From: Desulfuromonadaceae bacterium
GTDB taxonomy: Bacteria > Desulfobacterota > Desulfuromonadia > Desulfuromonadales > UBA2294
Length of the DNA stretch: 21,957 nucleotides
Assembly (NCBI GenBank): GCA_024636225.1
Contig: JAGXHN010000020.1
Coordinates: 1-21,957, forward strand
Reading direction: 5' to 3'
The notes under the pieces were generated by a model, which was not told the origin of the DNA, did not search any database, and worked only from the letters and a program-made list of their open reading frames with translations. Within the stretch, counting starts at the first letter, position 1. The number at the start of each line of letters is the position of its first letter. Of the stretch, positions 7,638-15,823 are shown piece by piece. The translations under genes were made by a program, and so were the position numbers.

Positions 7638-8534
7638 GTGTTTGGAAAATTGATCTATCTTATCCGCCGGGCTTTACGGAATATGTTTCAAAGTCCGGTA
7701 CTCTGTATCGCGACGGTCGGAACGGTCACGATTTCGTTATGCATCCTCACTTTTTTTGCCATTATTGTTCTGAATGTTCAATCGATGACCCGGCACTGGA
7801 GTCAGGAAGTTCAGGTTGTCGCTTATCTGGATGAAGTCCCGTCTGCCGATCAGATCTCTGCGCTTGTTCAGTCCGCTGAAGCTCTTCCGGAAGTCGTTGA
7901 GGTCGTCTACATTACCCGGCAGCAGGCTTTTGACGGATTTCGGGATCGTCTTGGCGATGATGCTCTGCTTCTCGACGGCCTGGATGACGATTTTCTCCCC
8001 GCGTCCTTACGTTTGACCTTGCATGAAGAGTTCAGGAATCGGCTCGGCGTTGAACAGGTGGTTGGAGAGTTAAAAAAGACCGGCGGGTATTCAGATTTTC
8101 GTTATGGTCAGGATTGGCTGGATCGATTTGAATCTCTGCTTAACCTGTTGCGGATTGCCGGGGCGGTATTGGGCGGTTTTTTACTCTTTGCGACGCTTTT
8201 TATCGTGGCGAATACGATTAAATTAACGGTTTATGCAAGACGTGAGGAGCTGGAGGTGATGTCGCTGGTCGGCGGGACGTCGATGTTCATAAAATCACCG
8301 TTTCTGATTGAAGGCGCCGTCCAGGGCGTGGTGGGTGGTTGTCTGGCTATCTTTCTCTCTTATCTGCTTTTCATCGCCTTTCTTGCCGGTGGACTTGAGA
8401 CCTTGTTTTTAGCTTCAGGTGTTGCCGAAATTTCTTTTTTGCCATTTTTTTATCAACTGCTGGTTCTTGCTGCCGGAATTTTGATCGGGATTCTCGGCAG
8501 CCTTATCTCTTTACGCAAATTTGTCCGGATTTAA
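7638..8534 (+). CDS. ftsX: Cell division protein FtsX
   Basis: This 298-residue integral membrane protein has the FtsX layout: one N-terminal helix (about 22-46), a large periplasmic loop (47-168; VQVVAYLDEVPSADQI, YITRQQAFDGF), and three C-terminal helices (about 170-192, 222-250, 270-290). The cytoplasmic stretch YARREELEVMSLVGGTSMFI (199-218) is the conserved coupling region that contacts FtsE. The periplasmic loop is where FtsX recruits EnvC-type amidase activators in known systems. The start is a GTG at 7638 with AAAGGG about 11 bases upstream. It is separated from ftsE by 60 bases, unlike the usual overlap, but no terminator is visible between them. Confidence 0.94.
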   Translation: MFGKLIYLIRRALRNMFQSPVLCIATVGTVTISLCILTFFAIIVLNVQSMTRHWSQEVQVVAYLDEVPSADQISALVQSAEALPEVVEVVYITRQQAFDGFRDRLGDDALLLDGLDDDFLPASLRLTLHEEFRNRLGVEQVVGELKKTGGYSDFRYGQDWLDRFESLLNLLRIAGAVLGGFLLFATLFIVANTIKLTVYARREELEVMSLVGGTSMFIKSPFLIEGAVQGVVGGCLAIFLSYLLFIAFLAGGLETLFLASGVAEISFLPFFYQLLVLAAGILIGILGSLISLRKFVRI

Positions 8535-8537
8535 GCT

Positions 8538-9704
8538 GTGTTGAATTCTCAGGCTACCGATAAGAAAATCCCTTTTTTTCTGCTCTGTTTGACGTTTCTG
8601 TTGCTATCGTCTGCCGTGGTCTCTTTTGCGGATGATCTCGATACAAATCGCCAGCAGCTGGCAGGGATCGAACAACGGCTTGAAAAGACTCTGGCCGATC
8701 TCGCCCGGAACAGAGCGGTTGAGAGCGATGTTCTTGATGAACTGGATCAGGTCGATCGCCAGCTCGGCAAATTGCGACGTCGGGTTGCTTCGGAAAAGAA
8801 GAGTTTAAAGTCTCTGAATGAATCAATTGCGGTGGAACAGGCCAGATTGTCAGAACATAAAGAGGGGGTTGCTGCGCTGCAGATACAGGTTCAAAAACGC
8901 CTTGTTGCCCTGTATAAGTCTGAACAGTCCGGAATTTTGAAAACTCTATTTTCGGCGCAAAATTTGTCGCGTCTTCTGGAGGATTACGATTATCTGGGGC
9001 GGGTTGTTTCGCATGACCATAATTTATTGGCTGATTTTCGTCTGCGGATCGAACGACAGCAACTCTCTTTAGATCGTTTAGCCGCAGACAAGGAGCGGCA
9101 ACAAAAAGTGACGACTGCCTTGAAACGGGAGGAGGATTCCCTGCAGCGCACCGTCCGTTTGAAGAATCGCTATCTTGCTGCAGTTCGAAATGACCGATCT
9201 GTTCTTGATCGGATGGCAAAAGAACTCAAGGCCCGGGCAGAGCGTCTGACGGAACTGGTGACGAATATTGAATCGGGGGTCCGTTCCGGTCAAAAGGGGA
9301 CTTCGCTGTTTGCCCTTCAAAAAGGTTTTCTCCCCTGGCCGGTCAAGGGTCAGGTGAAAAACAGTTTCGGATCTTATAAACATGCCGAGCTCGGTACTCT
9401 TCTGGATAATCACGGTATCGATATTTTTGCCGGGTCGGATAGTGTCGTTCAGGCTGTATGGGATGGTCGGGTCGCTTTTGCTAAACGGTTTATGGGGTAT
9501 GGTAATATGATCATTATTGATCATGAAGATGGCTACTACTCTCTCTACGCGCAGATTCACAAACTGACGAAAAAAACTGATGATCGGGTTAAAAAAGGTG
9601 ATTTAATCGCTTATACTGGATTCGACGGTGCAGATCATCTCTATTTTGAGATACGCCAGGGGCGTACGCCGATCGATCCGTTACTCTGGCTGGAAAAGCA
9701 CTGA
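8538..9704 (+). CDS. envC: EnvC-like degenerate M23 (LytM) protein, probable amidase activator
   Basis: This 388-residue exported protein has a signal peptide (about 10-31, ending VVSFA before DD), a long coiled coil (about 32-250, rich in Glu, Arg, Leu) and a C-terminal M23/LytM domain (about 262-386). Active M23 enzymes carry HxGxD, a YAH and HxH. Here the first motif is N291-H-G-I-D295 (ligand His replaced by Asn), the YAH is YAQ (Q339), and the last motif is H367-L-Y369 (second His replaced by Tyr). Two zinc ligands and one catalytic His are lost, so hydrolase activity is unlikely. This matches E. coli EnvC, a non-catalytic activator of septal amidases controlled by FtsEX, and ftsX lies three bases upstream. 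The GTG start at 8538 has a weak ribosome-binding site and probably relies on coupling. Confidence 0.9.
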   Translation: MLNSQATDKKIPFFLLCLTFLLLSSAVVSFADDLDTNRQQLAGIEQRLEKTLADLARNRAVESDVLDELDQVDRQLGKLRRRVASEKKSLKSLNESIAVEQARLSEHKEGVAALQIQVQKRLVALYKSEQSGILKTLFSAQNLSRLLEDYDYLGRVVSHDHNLLADFRLRIERQQLSLDRLAADKERQQKVTTALKREEDSLQRTVRLKNRYLAAVRNDRSVLDRMAKELKARAERLTELVTNIESGVRSGQKGTSLFALQKGFLPWPVKGQVKNSFGSYKHAELGTLLDNHGIDIFAGSDSVVQAVWDGRVAFAKRFMGYGNMIIIDHEDGYYSLYAQIHKLTKKTDDRVKKGDLIAYTGFDGADHLYFEIRQGRTPIDPLLWLEKH

Positions 9705-9728
9705 CCCGCAGATTTTGGAGAATTGCTT

Positions 9729-11042
9729 ATGAAAAGAAAACAGGCTGTAACCTTCGTCGCTCTTCTTATTCTCTTCTGTGTCGGGCTTTTATCGTTCGGG
9801 GGGATGAATCGACCTGTTTCGGCTCAAGCTGAATCGCCATACAGAGAACTTTCACTCTTCACGGATGTTCTCTCTATCATTCGTCAGGACTATGTGGAAG
9901 AAGTTGATATGAAAGCGCTTCTCTACGGTGGCATTAAGGGGATGCTGGCTGTCCTCGATCCCCATTCGAGTTTTATGCCTCCCGATATTTATAAAGAGAT
10001 GCAGGTTGAGACAAAGGGTGAGTTTGGCGGGATCGGTATTGAGGTCTCCCTGCGTGACGGGTTCCTGACGGTTGTAACGCCGATTGAGGATTCGCCGGCA
10101 TTTAGTGCCGGAGTTTTACCGGGGGACCGTATCGTCGCTATAGATGGAAAAGAGACCAATGATCTTGGCATGATGGATGCGGTGAAAATTTTGCGGGGGA
10201 GTCCGGGGACGATGGTTGAAATTGGTGTGAGTCGAATCGGGTCTGTTGACAGGCTTTCGTTTTCGCTCCGCCGGGAAATTATAAAAATTGAGAGTATCAA
10301 AGCGCGACTCCTTGAACCGGATTATGCGCTGATTCGTATCTCGGCGTTTCAGGAACAGACAGATACCGATCTGAAAAAAGCGTTGCAGAAACTGCATCAG
10401 GAGAATGATGCCGCGTTAAAAGGTCTGATCCTGGACCTGCGCAACAACCCCGGCGGACTGCTCGATCAGGCGGTGAAGGTCTCTGATCTGTTTCTGGAAC
10501 AGGGACTGATCGTTTATACCGAAGGGCGCAATGACCAGAGTGATATGAAGTTTACAGCTCATCAGGTCAGAACTGAGCCGAACTATCCGATTGTGGTTCT
10601 GATTAACGCCGGGAGTGCTAGTGCTGCCGAAATCGTTGCCGGTGCCCTGCAGGATCATCAGCGCGCAATTCTGCTCGGCACGCGCAGCTTCGGTAAGGGG
10701 TCGGTACAGACGGTCGTTCCGCTCGCTGACGGCTCGGGGTTGCGGTTAACAACGGCTCTTTATTATACCCCATCGGGACGATCGATTCAGGCTGCCGGTA
10801 TTGAACCTGATCTGCTTGTCCGGCAGATTGTCGCGGGCTCTGAGAAGAGAGAACCGGTCATCAGGGAACAGGATCTTGAACATCATTTCAAATCGGACCA
10901 GATTGATCGAAGCGATGCTGTCGATGAGGGGGAACCGTTGCGTTTTACTGAACAGGATCAAAACGATATTCAACTTATGCGTGCCTTGGATCTTTTGAAG
11001 GGGTGGAGCATTTTTAACCGGCTGGAGAAGGGAGCGGCTTGA
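9729..11042 (+). CDS. ctpA: C-terminal processing serine protease (S41 family, CtpA-like)
   Basis: This 437-residue periplasmic or membrane-anchored protease has an N-terminal hydrophobic segment (about 6-25), a short helical region, a PDZ domain (about 95-175; GGIGIEV, SPAFSAGVLPGDRIVAIDG) and the S41 catalytic domain. The catalytic dyad is Ser298 in INAGSASAAEI and Lys323 in SFGKGSVQT, 25 residues apart as in Prc/CtpA. The family trims C-termini of secreted proteins and in several bacteria degrades M23 peptidoglycan hydrolases, which fits a place right after envC. I chose the ATG at 9729, with GGAG eight bases upstream (9717-9720). A TTG two codons earlier would sit too close to that site. 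Confidence 0.95.
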   Translation: MKRKQAVTFVALLILFCVGLLSFGGMNRPVSAQAESPYRELSLFTDVLSIIRQDYVEEVDMKALLYGGIKGMLAVLDPHSSFMPPDIYKEMQVETKGEFGGIGIEVSLRDGFLTVVTPIEDSPAFSAGVLPGDRIVAIDGKETNDLGMMDAVKILRGSPGTMVEIGVSRIGSVDRLSFSLRREIIKIESIKARLLEPDYALIRISAFQEQTDTDLKKALQKLHQENDAALKGLILDLRNNPGGLLDQAVKVSDLFLEQGLIVYTEGRNDQSDMKFTAHQVRTEPNYPIVVLINAGSASAAEIVAGALQDHQRAILLGTRSFGKGSVQTVVPLADGSGLRLTTALYYTPSGRSIQAAGIEPDLLVRQIVAGSEKREPVIREQDLEHHFKSDQIDRSDAVDEGEPLRFTEQDQNDIQLMRALDLLKGWSIFNRLEKGAA

Positions 11043-11062
11043 TCTTTTAGAGTCACGAATTA

Positions 11063-12199
11063 ATGATGCCGACCCGTAAAAAAAGTAAAAAAACGAACCG
11101 TAAACCTGCGGCTTCTGACAGAGTCAATCATGCCTCGCAGTTGCTGATGGCTGTTGTTGTTCTGACGATTTTGTCTCTGGGTGCACTTTATCTGGTTAGA
11201 GGCCCGGTCGATATTGAGGCCCCGGTCGCTTTGCTGACAGATGATCTGGCCGTTGAGATCGAAAGTGTTCTGCTGCGCAGTGGCTACACGATCGACCAGA
11301 TTGATATCCAATCTGAACCGGGTCTTCTTCATTATAACGTCAGCGGAGTCCTCCCTGAAGCGTCTGTTCTCGATCGTCTGGAATCGAGACTGCAGACCCG
11401 TTTTTCCGGGATTGTCGATGATCGCAAAAAAGAGACCGGTGAAGTTCTGATTTACCGCAAGGGGGCTCTGGTTGCCGTCATTCAGTTCGAAGTTGGTGAG
11501 CGGCCGCTCACTACGCCGCCTGTTGTCGATACCGTTCCCAAAATTGCAATCATAATGGATGACCTCGGTCGCAGTCTGACGGCGGCAAAAAAACTGATCG
11601 CCCTCGATCTTTCGGTGACTTTGTCGATTCTCCCCGGTGAACCTTTGGCGACAGAGGTCGCTTTGCTGGCGAGTCGCTCTGGGCAGGAAGTGATGATTCA
11701 TATCCCGATGGAACCGCAGAGCTACCCGGAGGCGGATCCCGGACAGGATGCTTTGCTTTTGGGACAGTCAGAGCAAGAGGTGCATCGCCGACTCGTGGCG
11801 ATGATCAAGAAGGTCCCTTACGCCGCAGGGGCCAATAACCATATGGGCTCAAGATATACGGAATACCAGGCCGGAATGCATACGGTTATCAATACAATGC
11901 GTGAATACGGACTTTTTTTTGTCGACAGTCGGACCACGTCTCGCTCAGTTGTTAAGCAAGAAGCGCTGCGCGTCGGCGTTCCGACAGCCGTCCGGGATGT
12001 TTTTCTTGATAACGTTGCGGATGTGGAGGCGATCAGGGTCGAAATTCGACGTCTGGTCAAACGGGCAAAACAGAACGGATCGGCGGTCGGAATCTGTCAC
12101 CCGTATCCTGAGACCATTGAAGCCTTGCGTCTGGAACAGGAAACATTGCAGGATCGATCGATTGAAATGGTTTTTGCTTCGAAACTGGTGATGCTTTAG
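11063..12199 (+). CDS. Divergent polysaccharide deacetylase family protein (DUF610/YibQ-like)
   Basis: This 378-residue protein has a lysine/arginine-rich N-terminus, one membrane anchor (about 25-45), a spacer and a C-terminal NodB-like domain of the divergent polysaccharide deacetylase family (about 158-378). Visible family motifs are IAIIMDDLG (D166-D167), MIHIPMEPQ (H213), GANNHMGSRYT (H260), FFVDSRTT (D288) and GICHPYPET (H346). E. coli YibQ is encoded next to EnvC, and envC-ctpA-yibQ style clusters are widespread, so a role in envelope or peptidoglycan maintenance is likely; the substrate is unknown. Two adjacent ATGs (11063 and 11066) are possible starts and neither has a strong Shine-Dalgarno. 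It ends 20 bases from the convergent ParA-like gene. Confidence 0.9.
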   Translation: MMPTRKKSKKTNRKPAASDRVNHASQLLMAVVVLTILSLGALYLVRGPVDIEAPVALLTDDLAVEIESVLLRSGYTIDQIDIQSEPGLLHYNVSGVLPEASVLDRLESRLQTRFSGIVDDRKKETGEVLIYRKGALVAVIQFEVGERPLTTPPVVDTVPKIAIIMDDLGRSLTAAKKLIALDLSVTLSILPGEPLATEVALLASRSGQEVMIHIPMEPQSYPEADPGQDALLLGQSEQEVHRRLVAMIKKVPYAAGANNHMGSRYTEYQAGMHTVINTMREYGLFFVDSRTTSRSVVKQEALRVGVPTAVRDVFLDNVADVEAIRVEIRRLVKRAKQNGSAVGICHPYPETIEALRLEQETLQDRSIEMVFASKLVML

Positions 12200-12219
12200 T
12201 CGGTCAGCTGTGCGGTACT

Positions 12220-13632
12220 TCAGCTCGCTTCGACAAACTGCCTTCTGATTCGATTGGCAACGTTCTTGAACTGCCGGTAATTCTCTTCGTAAAGGATCTC
12301 ATCGGGGAAGTCGGAGCTGACTTTGCGGATAATCAGACTGTCGTCATTGAGCATCCCTTTCTGATCAAAAAGTGTCGTTGACATCAGTCTGAACAGTTGT
12401 GAACGGTGATGATTCAGTAACCCGCCATCTGATTCTTTTAAATCGATGATTTTGTGTGAGACTTCCAGCCCTTCGTCATCAAATCTGTACAAAGCGACCT
12501 GTTGTTGATAAAAATTGCGGGTGTGCGGGGCTCGTTTCAATACAAAATAAGACTGCTGGGCCGATTCACGGAACAGGTCAGTGAGAGAAGCATTGTCTGG
12601 TCTGGATCGATCCTGGTCATAAAAATTGGAAAAAAACAGATTGATAAAGCATTTCTCTTCTATAAATGCCTGAATCGTTTCTGACGCCGATTCGCAAAAA
12701 TACCCGCTCGGGGCGATGCCGCCTGGTGAAACAAGTTTTGTTGTCTCACAAAACAGGCAGTTGGGGTGCAGGGAGCGAAGGCGATCCTGAAATGCCTTGT
12801 TTCGCTCTTCTGTTTCACTCTGTATTGCCGCGTCGATAAGATCAAGACGACAGCACTCTGTTTCATGACAGGAGAGATAAACCTGCCGGGCAACGCTGGA
12901 GAGCTGGCTGTGAACCTCCGTCCCCCGGCCATGGGTCAGAACAGGGTAGATTTTCCCTTCGGGATTGGTATTGAGTGATTCGACTTTGGGGCTTTTGGTG
13001 ATATACCCTTCCATGCAGCGATAGCCGCGATTGATCGCATAGGCTCTGAGCAGCTGATACGGATTTCGAAACGGTCCGTCATAGTGGATGCGGGAGTCGA
13101 TCAGACAGGGGAGAACTCGCAGGGCAGAGCGTTTGAGATCATTCTGATCGAAGAAGGCATATAGATGTTTACAGTTTTCGAGTGACGGGGCATCTTTCAC
13201 CGGAACAATGACGCGGTCAGCACAAAAGAGGGCGTTACGGGTGAAAATATCGAGATCGGGACGGGTGTCGATAATGAGGATTCCGCCCAAATTCGATCTG
13301 GAGAGCGTGCGAGAAAGCACCTCGTTGGTTGTGACGTTCTGTCTGAGTCCTGAAAGATCGATGTTCGATGTTATATACTGGACGCCGAATTCGCCCGTCT
13401 GCAAAAGCTGTTCAGGGGTTTCACCTTTAAAGAGGGCACCCACATCATTTTGAGTCACTGTTTTCTTTAGCTGAAACATTCGGTCAACAGACAGATGATT
13501 GTCAAAACTGCACAAGGTGACCGGCATATCGTCGTGCAGCGCCTTGAGGTAGATCGCCAGATTGGTGGCGAGGGTTGTTTTGCCGACGCCCCCTTTTTCG
13601 CTGGCAATGACAACCACGTAAGGACGTGACAT
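12220..13632 (-). CDS. ParA/MinD-like ATPase with uncharacterised cysteine-containing C-terminal extension
   Basis: This 470-residue protein has a deviant Walker A motif, EKGGVGKTT (12-20, signature Lys13 and Lys18), a switch region SFDNHLSVDRMF (42-53) where most ParA proteins have a D-x-D-P-Q motif, and ILIIDTRPDLD (118-128) as Walker B/switch II. The ATPase part ends near residue 255. The remaining 215 residues match nothing I recognise and include clustered cysteines (C255, C260, C261, C292, C295, C313, C328), a possible metal site. Typical ParA/MinD proteins are 250-300 residues. No ParB partner is adjacent. It is the only minus-strand gene within an otherwise plus-strand run of about 18.8 kb. 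It has its own promoter (13665-13693) and an AAAGGA ribosome-binding site before the ATG at 13632. Function cannot be assigned; surface-dependent positioning of a cargo is the general theme of the family. Confidence 0.85.
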   Translation of the reverse strand: MSRPYVVVIASEKGGVGKTTLATNLAIYLKALHDDMPVTLCSFDNHLSVDRMFQLKKTVTQNDVGALFKGETPEQLLQTGEFGVQYITSNIDLSGLRQNVTTNEVLSRTLSRSNLGGILIIDTRPDLDIFTRNALFCADRVIVPVKDAPSLENCKHLYAFFDQNDLKRSALRVLPCLIDSRIHYDGPFRNPYQLLRAYAINRGYRCMEGYITKSPKVESLNTNPEGKIYPVLTHGRGTEVHSQLSSVARQVYLSCHETECCRLDLIDAAIQSETEERNKAFQDRLRSLHPNCLFCETTKLVSPGGIAPSGYFCESASETIQAFIEEKCFINLFFSNFYDQDRSRPDNASLTDLFRESAQQSYFVLKRAPHTRNFYQQQVALYRFDDEGLEVSHKIIDLKESDGGLLNHHRSQLFRLMSTTLFDQKGMLNDDSLIIRKVSSDFPDEILYEENYRQFKNVANRIRRQFVEAS

Positions 13633-13664
13633 GTATTTTTCCTTTCAGACAGTAAGTTGCGCTA

Positions 13665-13693
13665 TATATAGTGAATAGATGGCACAATGTCAA
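13665..13693 (-). promoter_or_regulatory. Sigma-70 promoter for the ParA-like gene
   Basis: On the minus strand TTGACA (13693-13688), a 17-base spacer and TATATA (13670-13665) make a near-perfect housekeeping promoter. Transcription would start at about 13657-13659, giving a leader of roughly 25 bases before the ATG at 13632. Confidence 0.8.
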
Positions 13694-13697
13694 TTGT
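13684..13697. promoter_or_regulatory. Small inverted repeat overlapping the -35 box
   Basis: ACAAT-GTCA-ATTGT is a perfect inverted repeat with 5-bp arms and a 4-base centre. It covers the -35 element of the ParA-like gene's promoter and lies 26 bases upstream of xseA. The position suits a repressor operator affecting one or both divergent genes, but the arms are short and chance is possible. Confidence 0.35.
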
Positions 13698-13722
13698 AAA
13701 CCCCAACATCTTGTGAGGCTGG

Positions 13723-14922
13723 ATGACAATCGCGGTAACCCCCTTAACCATCAGTCAGCTGGTCGATCTGCTGCAGGAGACAATTGAGGATAACTTCATG
13801 CAGGTGACGGTTGAGGCGGAGATTTCCAATCTTTCCAGACCGGCATCAGGACATCTTTATCTGACACTCAAGGATGCGTCTGCCCAGATCCGTGCGGTCA
13901 TGTTTCGGGGGGGAGCAAGACTTTTGCAATTCAGACCGGAAGCTGGCCAGCAGGTGCTCTGCCGTGGTCGGATGACGGTCTACAAACAGCGTGGCGATAT
14001 GCAGTTTATGATCGATTCGCTCGATGCCATCGGTACCGGCAGTCTGCAGTTGGCGTTTGAACAGTTGAAGATTAAACTCTTTGATGAAGGGCTGTTTGCT
14101 GTCGACAGAAAAAAGGGGCTGCCACAATTTCCGACGACCATCGGTGTGGTGACCTCGGTCAGTGGCGCGGTGATTCACGATATGTTAAAGGTGTTTCGAC
14201 GTCATACAGCCGGGGTCAGAGTGATTGTGCGGCCGGTCCGGGTGCAGGGAGTGGGTGCGGCAGAAGAGATTGTTGAGGCGATTGCCGACCTGAATGCTCT
14301 GACTGAGCCCGAACTGTTGATCGTCGGTCGCGGCGGTGGGTCGCTTGAAGATCTCTGGTCTTTTAACGAAGAGCGTGTTGCCAGGGCGATTGCCGCCTCG
14401 CGTCTGCCGATCATATCGGCTGTCGGCCATGAAGTCGATACCACCATCGCCGATTATGTGGCTGATTATCGGGCCGCAACGCCGACGGCCGCCGCTGAGC
14501 TTGTTGTCAAAAACCGTCTGGCCCTGGAATCTCACCTCGATCAGGTGCGTCTGCGTCTGGCCGCTCAGCTCTCCGGACGACTCAGCCTGCTGCGGGAGAG
14601 GGTGAACAGTCTGCGACATCGTTTGATCTCGCCGTCAATGCGTCTGGCCCTCGGGCGTCAGCGTCTGAATGAGTTAAAAGACCGATTGCAGCGCGCCGCA
14701 TTACTCACCCGGGAACAAAACAGAGAGCGTCTTGCGGCTCTTTGTGGTTGCCTTAATGCCCTTTCCCCGTTGCGAATATTGCATCGTGGCTATACGATTG
14801 TCCGGCGGGAGAGTGACGGCACTGCTGTCACCGATGTATCGATTTTGAAGATCGGTGAAAAACTGCATCTTCGCTTTGCTACAGGCGAAGCCGGAGTCAA
14901 CGTTGAGGAGATCAAACCGTGA
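13723..14922 (+). CDS. xseA: Exodeoxyribonuclease VII large subunit
   Basis: This 399-residue cytoplasmic nuclease subunit has an N-terminal OB-fold (about 8-100; VEAEISNLSRPASGHLYLTLKD), the catalytic core with the family hallmarks VGRGGGSLEDLWSFNEE (201-217) and ISAVGHEVDTTIADYVADYRAATPTAAAE (231-259), and a coiled-coil region that binds the small subunit. With XseB it degrades single-stranded DNA into oligonucleotides. It is a little shorter than the E. coli protein (about 456 residues), mainly in the coiled coil. The ATG at 13723 has a GTGAGG-like site upstream. The stop overlaps the next start as GTGA (14919-14922), so it is coupled to the M23 gene that separates it from xseB. Confidence 0.96.
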   Translation: MTIAVTPLTISQLVDLLQETIEDNFMQVTVEAEISNLSRPASGHLYLTLKDASAQIRAVMFRGGARLLQFRPEAGQQVLCRGRMTVYKQRGDMQFMIDSLDAIGTGSLQLAFEQLKIKLFDEGLFAVDRKKGLPQFPTTIGVVTSVSGAVIHDMLKVFRRHTAGVRVIVRPVRVQGVGAAEEIVEAIADLNALTEPELLIVGRGGGSLEDLWSFNEERVARAIAASRLPIISAVGHEVDTTIADYVADYRAATPTAAAELVVKNRLALESHLDQVRLRLAAQLSGRLSLLRERVNSLRHRLISPSMRLALGRQRLNELKDRLQRAALLTREQNRERLAALCGCLNALSPLRILHRGYTIVRRESDGTAVTDVSILKIGEKLHLRFATGEAGVNVEEIKP

Positions 14923-15773
14923 AAAGGTTACTGATACTGTTTCTTCTTTGTGCTTCCCCTTTTTTTGCCTGTGCCGAATGGATTGTTGCGACGCCGACGG
15001 TCAATAATGGTGAACTGGCTCTGCTCAGCTGGCAGGGGGAGTCTCGACCGGATATGACCGTCGGATCGTTTAATCAAAAAATATTTTATGCTGAAATGAC
15101 CACACTTGGCGCAGTCGCCTTGCTCGGCGTCGATATTGAGACCGAGCCGGGTCAATATCCGATTCAGCTGGTCAATGTCGGTAAGGATCGGGTGCCGCAG
15201 CTTGAGACGTTATGGCTCGAAGTAAAAGAAAAGGACCGCGGGGTCAGCCGATTAACTCTCCCTCCGGAGATGGTCACCCCAAAAGAGCCCGAGCTTCTCG
15301 CACGGATTGCGGGAGAACGACGGCTGTTGACTCAAATTTTTGCTGAAGATAAAGGAATTTTGCTCGCCGATCTCTTTTCGCGTCCGGTTCCTGATCCGCT
15401 TAACAGCTCATTCGGGAAAAAACGGGTGCTCAACGGTCTACCGCGTGCACCCCATTCGGGGGCTGATTTCAGAAGTCCCTCCGGCCGGCTTGTTCGTGCT
15501 CCGGCTCACGGTAATGTCGTCTTTGCAGGTGATCTCTATTATACAGGGAATACCGTTATTCTTGATCATGGGGCCGGACTCTACTCTCTTTATGCTCATC
15601 TTTCGCAATTACTCTGCAGTGTCGGGGAGCGACTTTCGCAGGGAGAGCCGATCGGCAAAGTCGGCAGCACCGGGCGTTCAACCGGCTCGCATCTGCACTG
15701 GACCATCAGATTGCGTGAGGCGCTTATCGATCCGATCTCTGTTCTGGATCATTTCGGGTCGAAAATACCTTGA
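14919..15773 (+). CDS. Secreted M23 family metallopeptidase (catalytically intact)
   Basis: This 284-residue exported protein has a signal peptide (1-19, hydrophobic core LLILFLLCASPFF), a beta-rich N-terminal domain (about 20-105; VNNGELALLSWQG, resembling the domain that precedes M23 in other secreted endopeptidases), and a C-terminal LytM/M23 domain (about 155-278). All metal and catalytic residues are present: H179-S-G-A-D183, H227 in LYAHL and H258-L-H260. It should cleave peptidoglycan cross-links. The GTG at 14919 overlaps the xseA stop and has GAGGAG at 14905-14910. Its place between xseA and xseB suggests shared transcription, not a shared function. Confidence 0.92.
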   Translation: MKRLLILFLLCASPFFACAEWIVATPTVNNGELALLSWQGESRPDMTVGSFNQKIFYAEMTTLGAVALLGVDIETEPGQYPIQLVNVGKDRVPQLETLWLEVKEKDRGVSRLTLPPEMVTPKEPELLARIAGERRLLTQIFAEDKGILLADLFSRPVPDPLNSSFGKKRVLNGLPRAPHSGADFRSPSGRLVRAPAHGNVVFAGDLYYTGNTVILDHGAGLYSLYAHLSQLLCSVGERLSQGEPIGKVGSTGRSTGSHLHWTIRLREALIDPISVLDHFGSKIP

Positions 15774-15823
15774 CTGAATATAGAGTGGCAGAGATAATAA
15801 ACTATTGTTTTCAGGAGAATATT

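Noticed and set aside
12200..12226. Bidirectional terminator between the convergent yibQ-like and ParA-like genes
   Set aside because: The only inverted repeat is AGCTG-N10-CAGCT, a 5-bp stem without a T-run, and it overlaps the end of the ParA-like coding region.
13679..13697. Sigma-54 promoter (tggcac) upstream of xseA
   Set aside because: The -12 element is absent: after TGGCAC and five bases the sequence is CAATT instead of TTGC.
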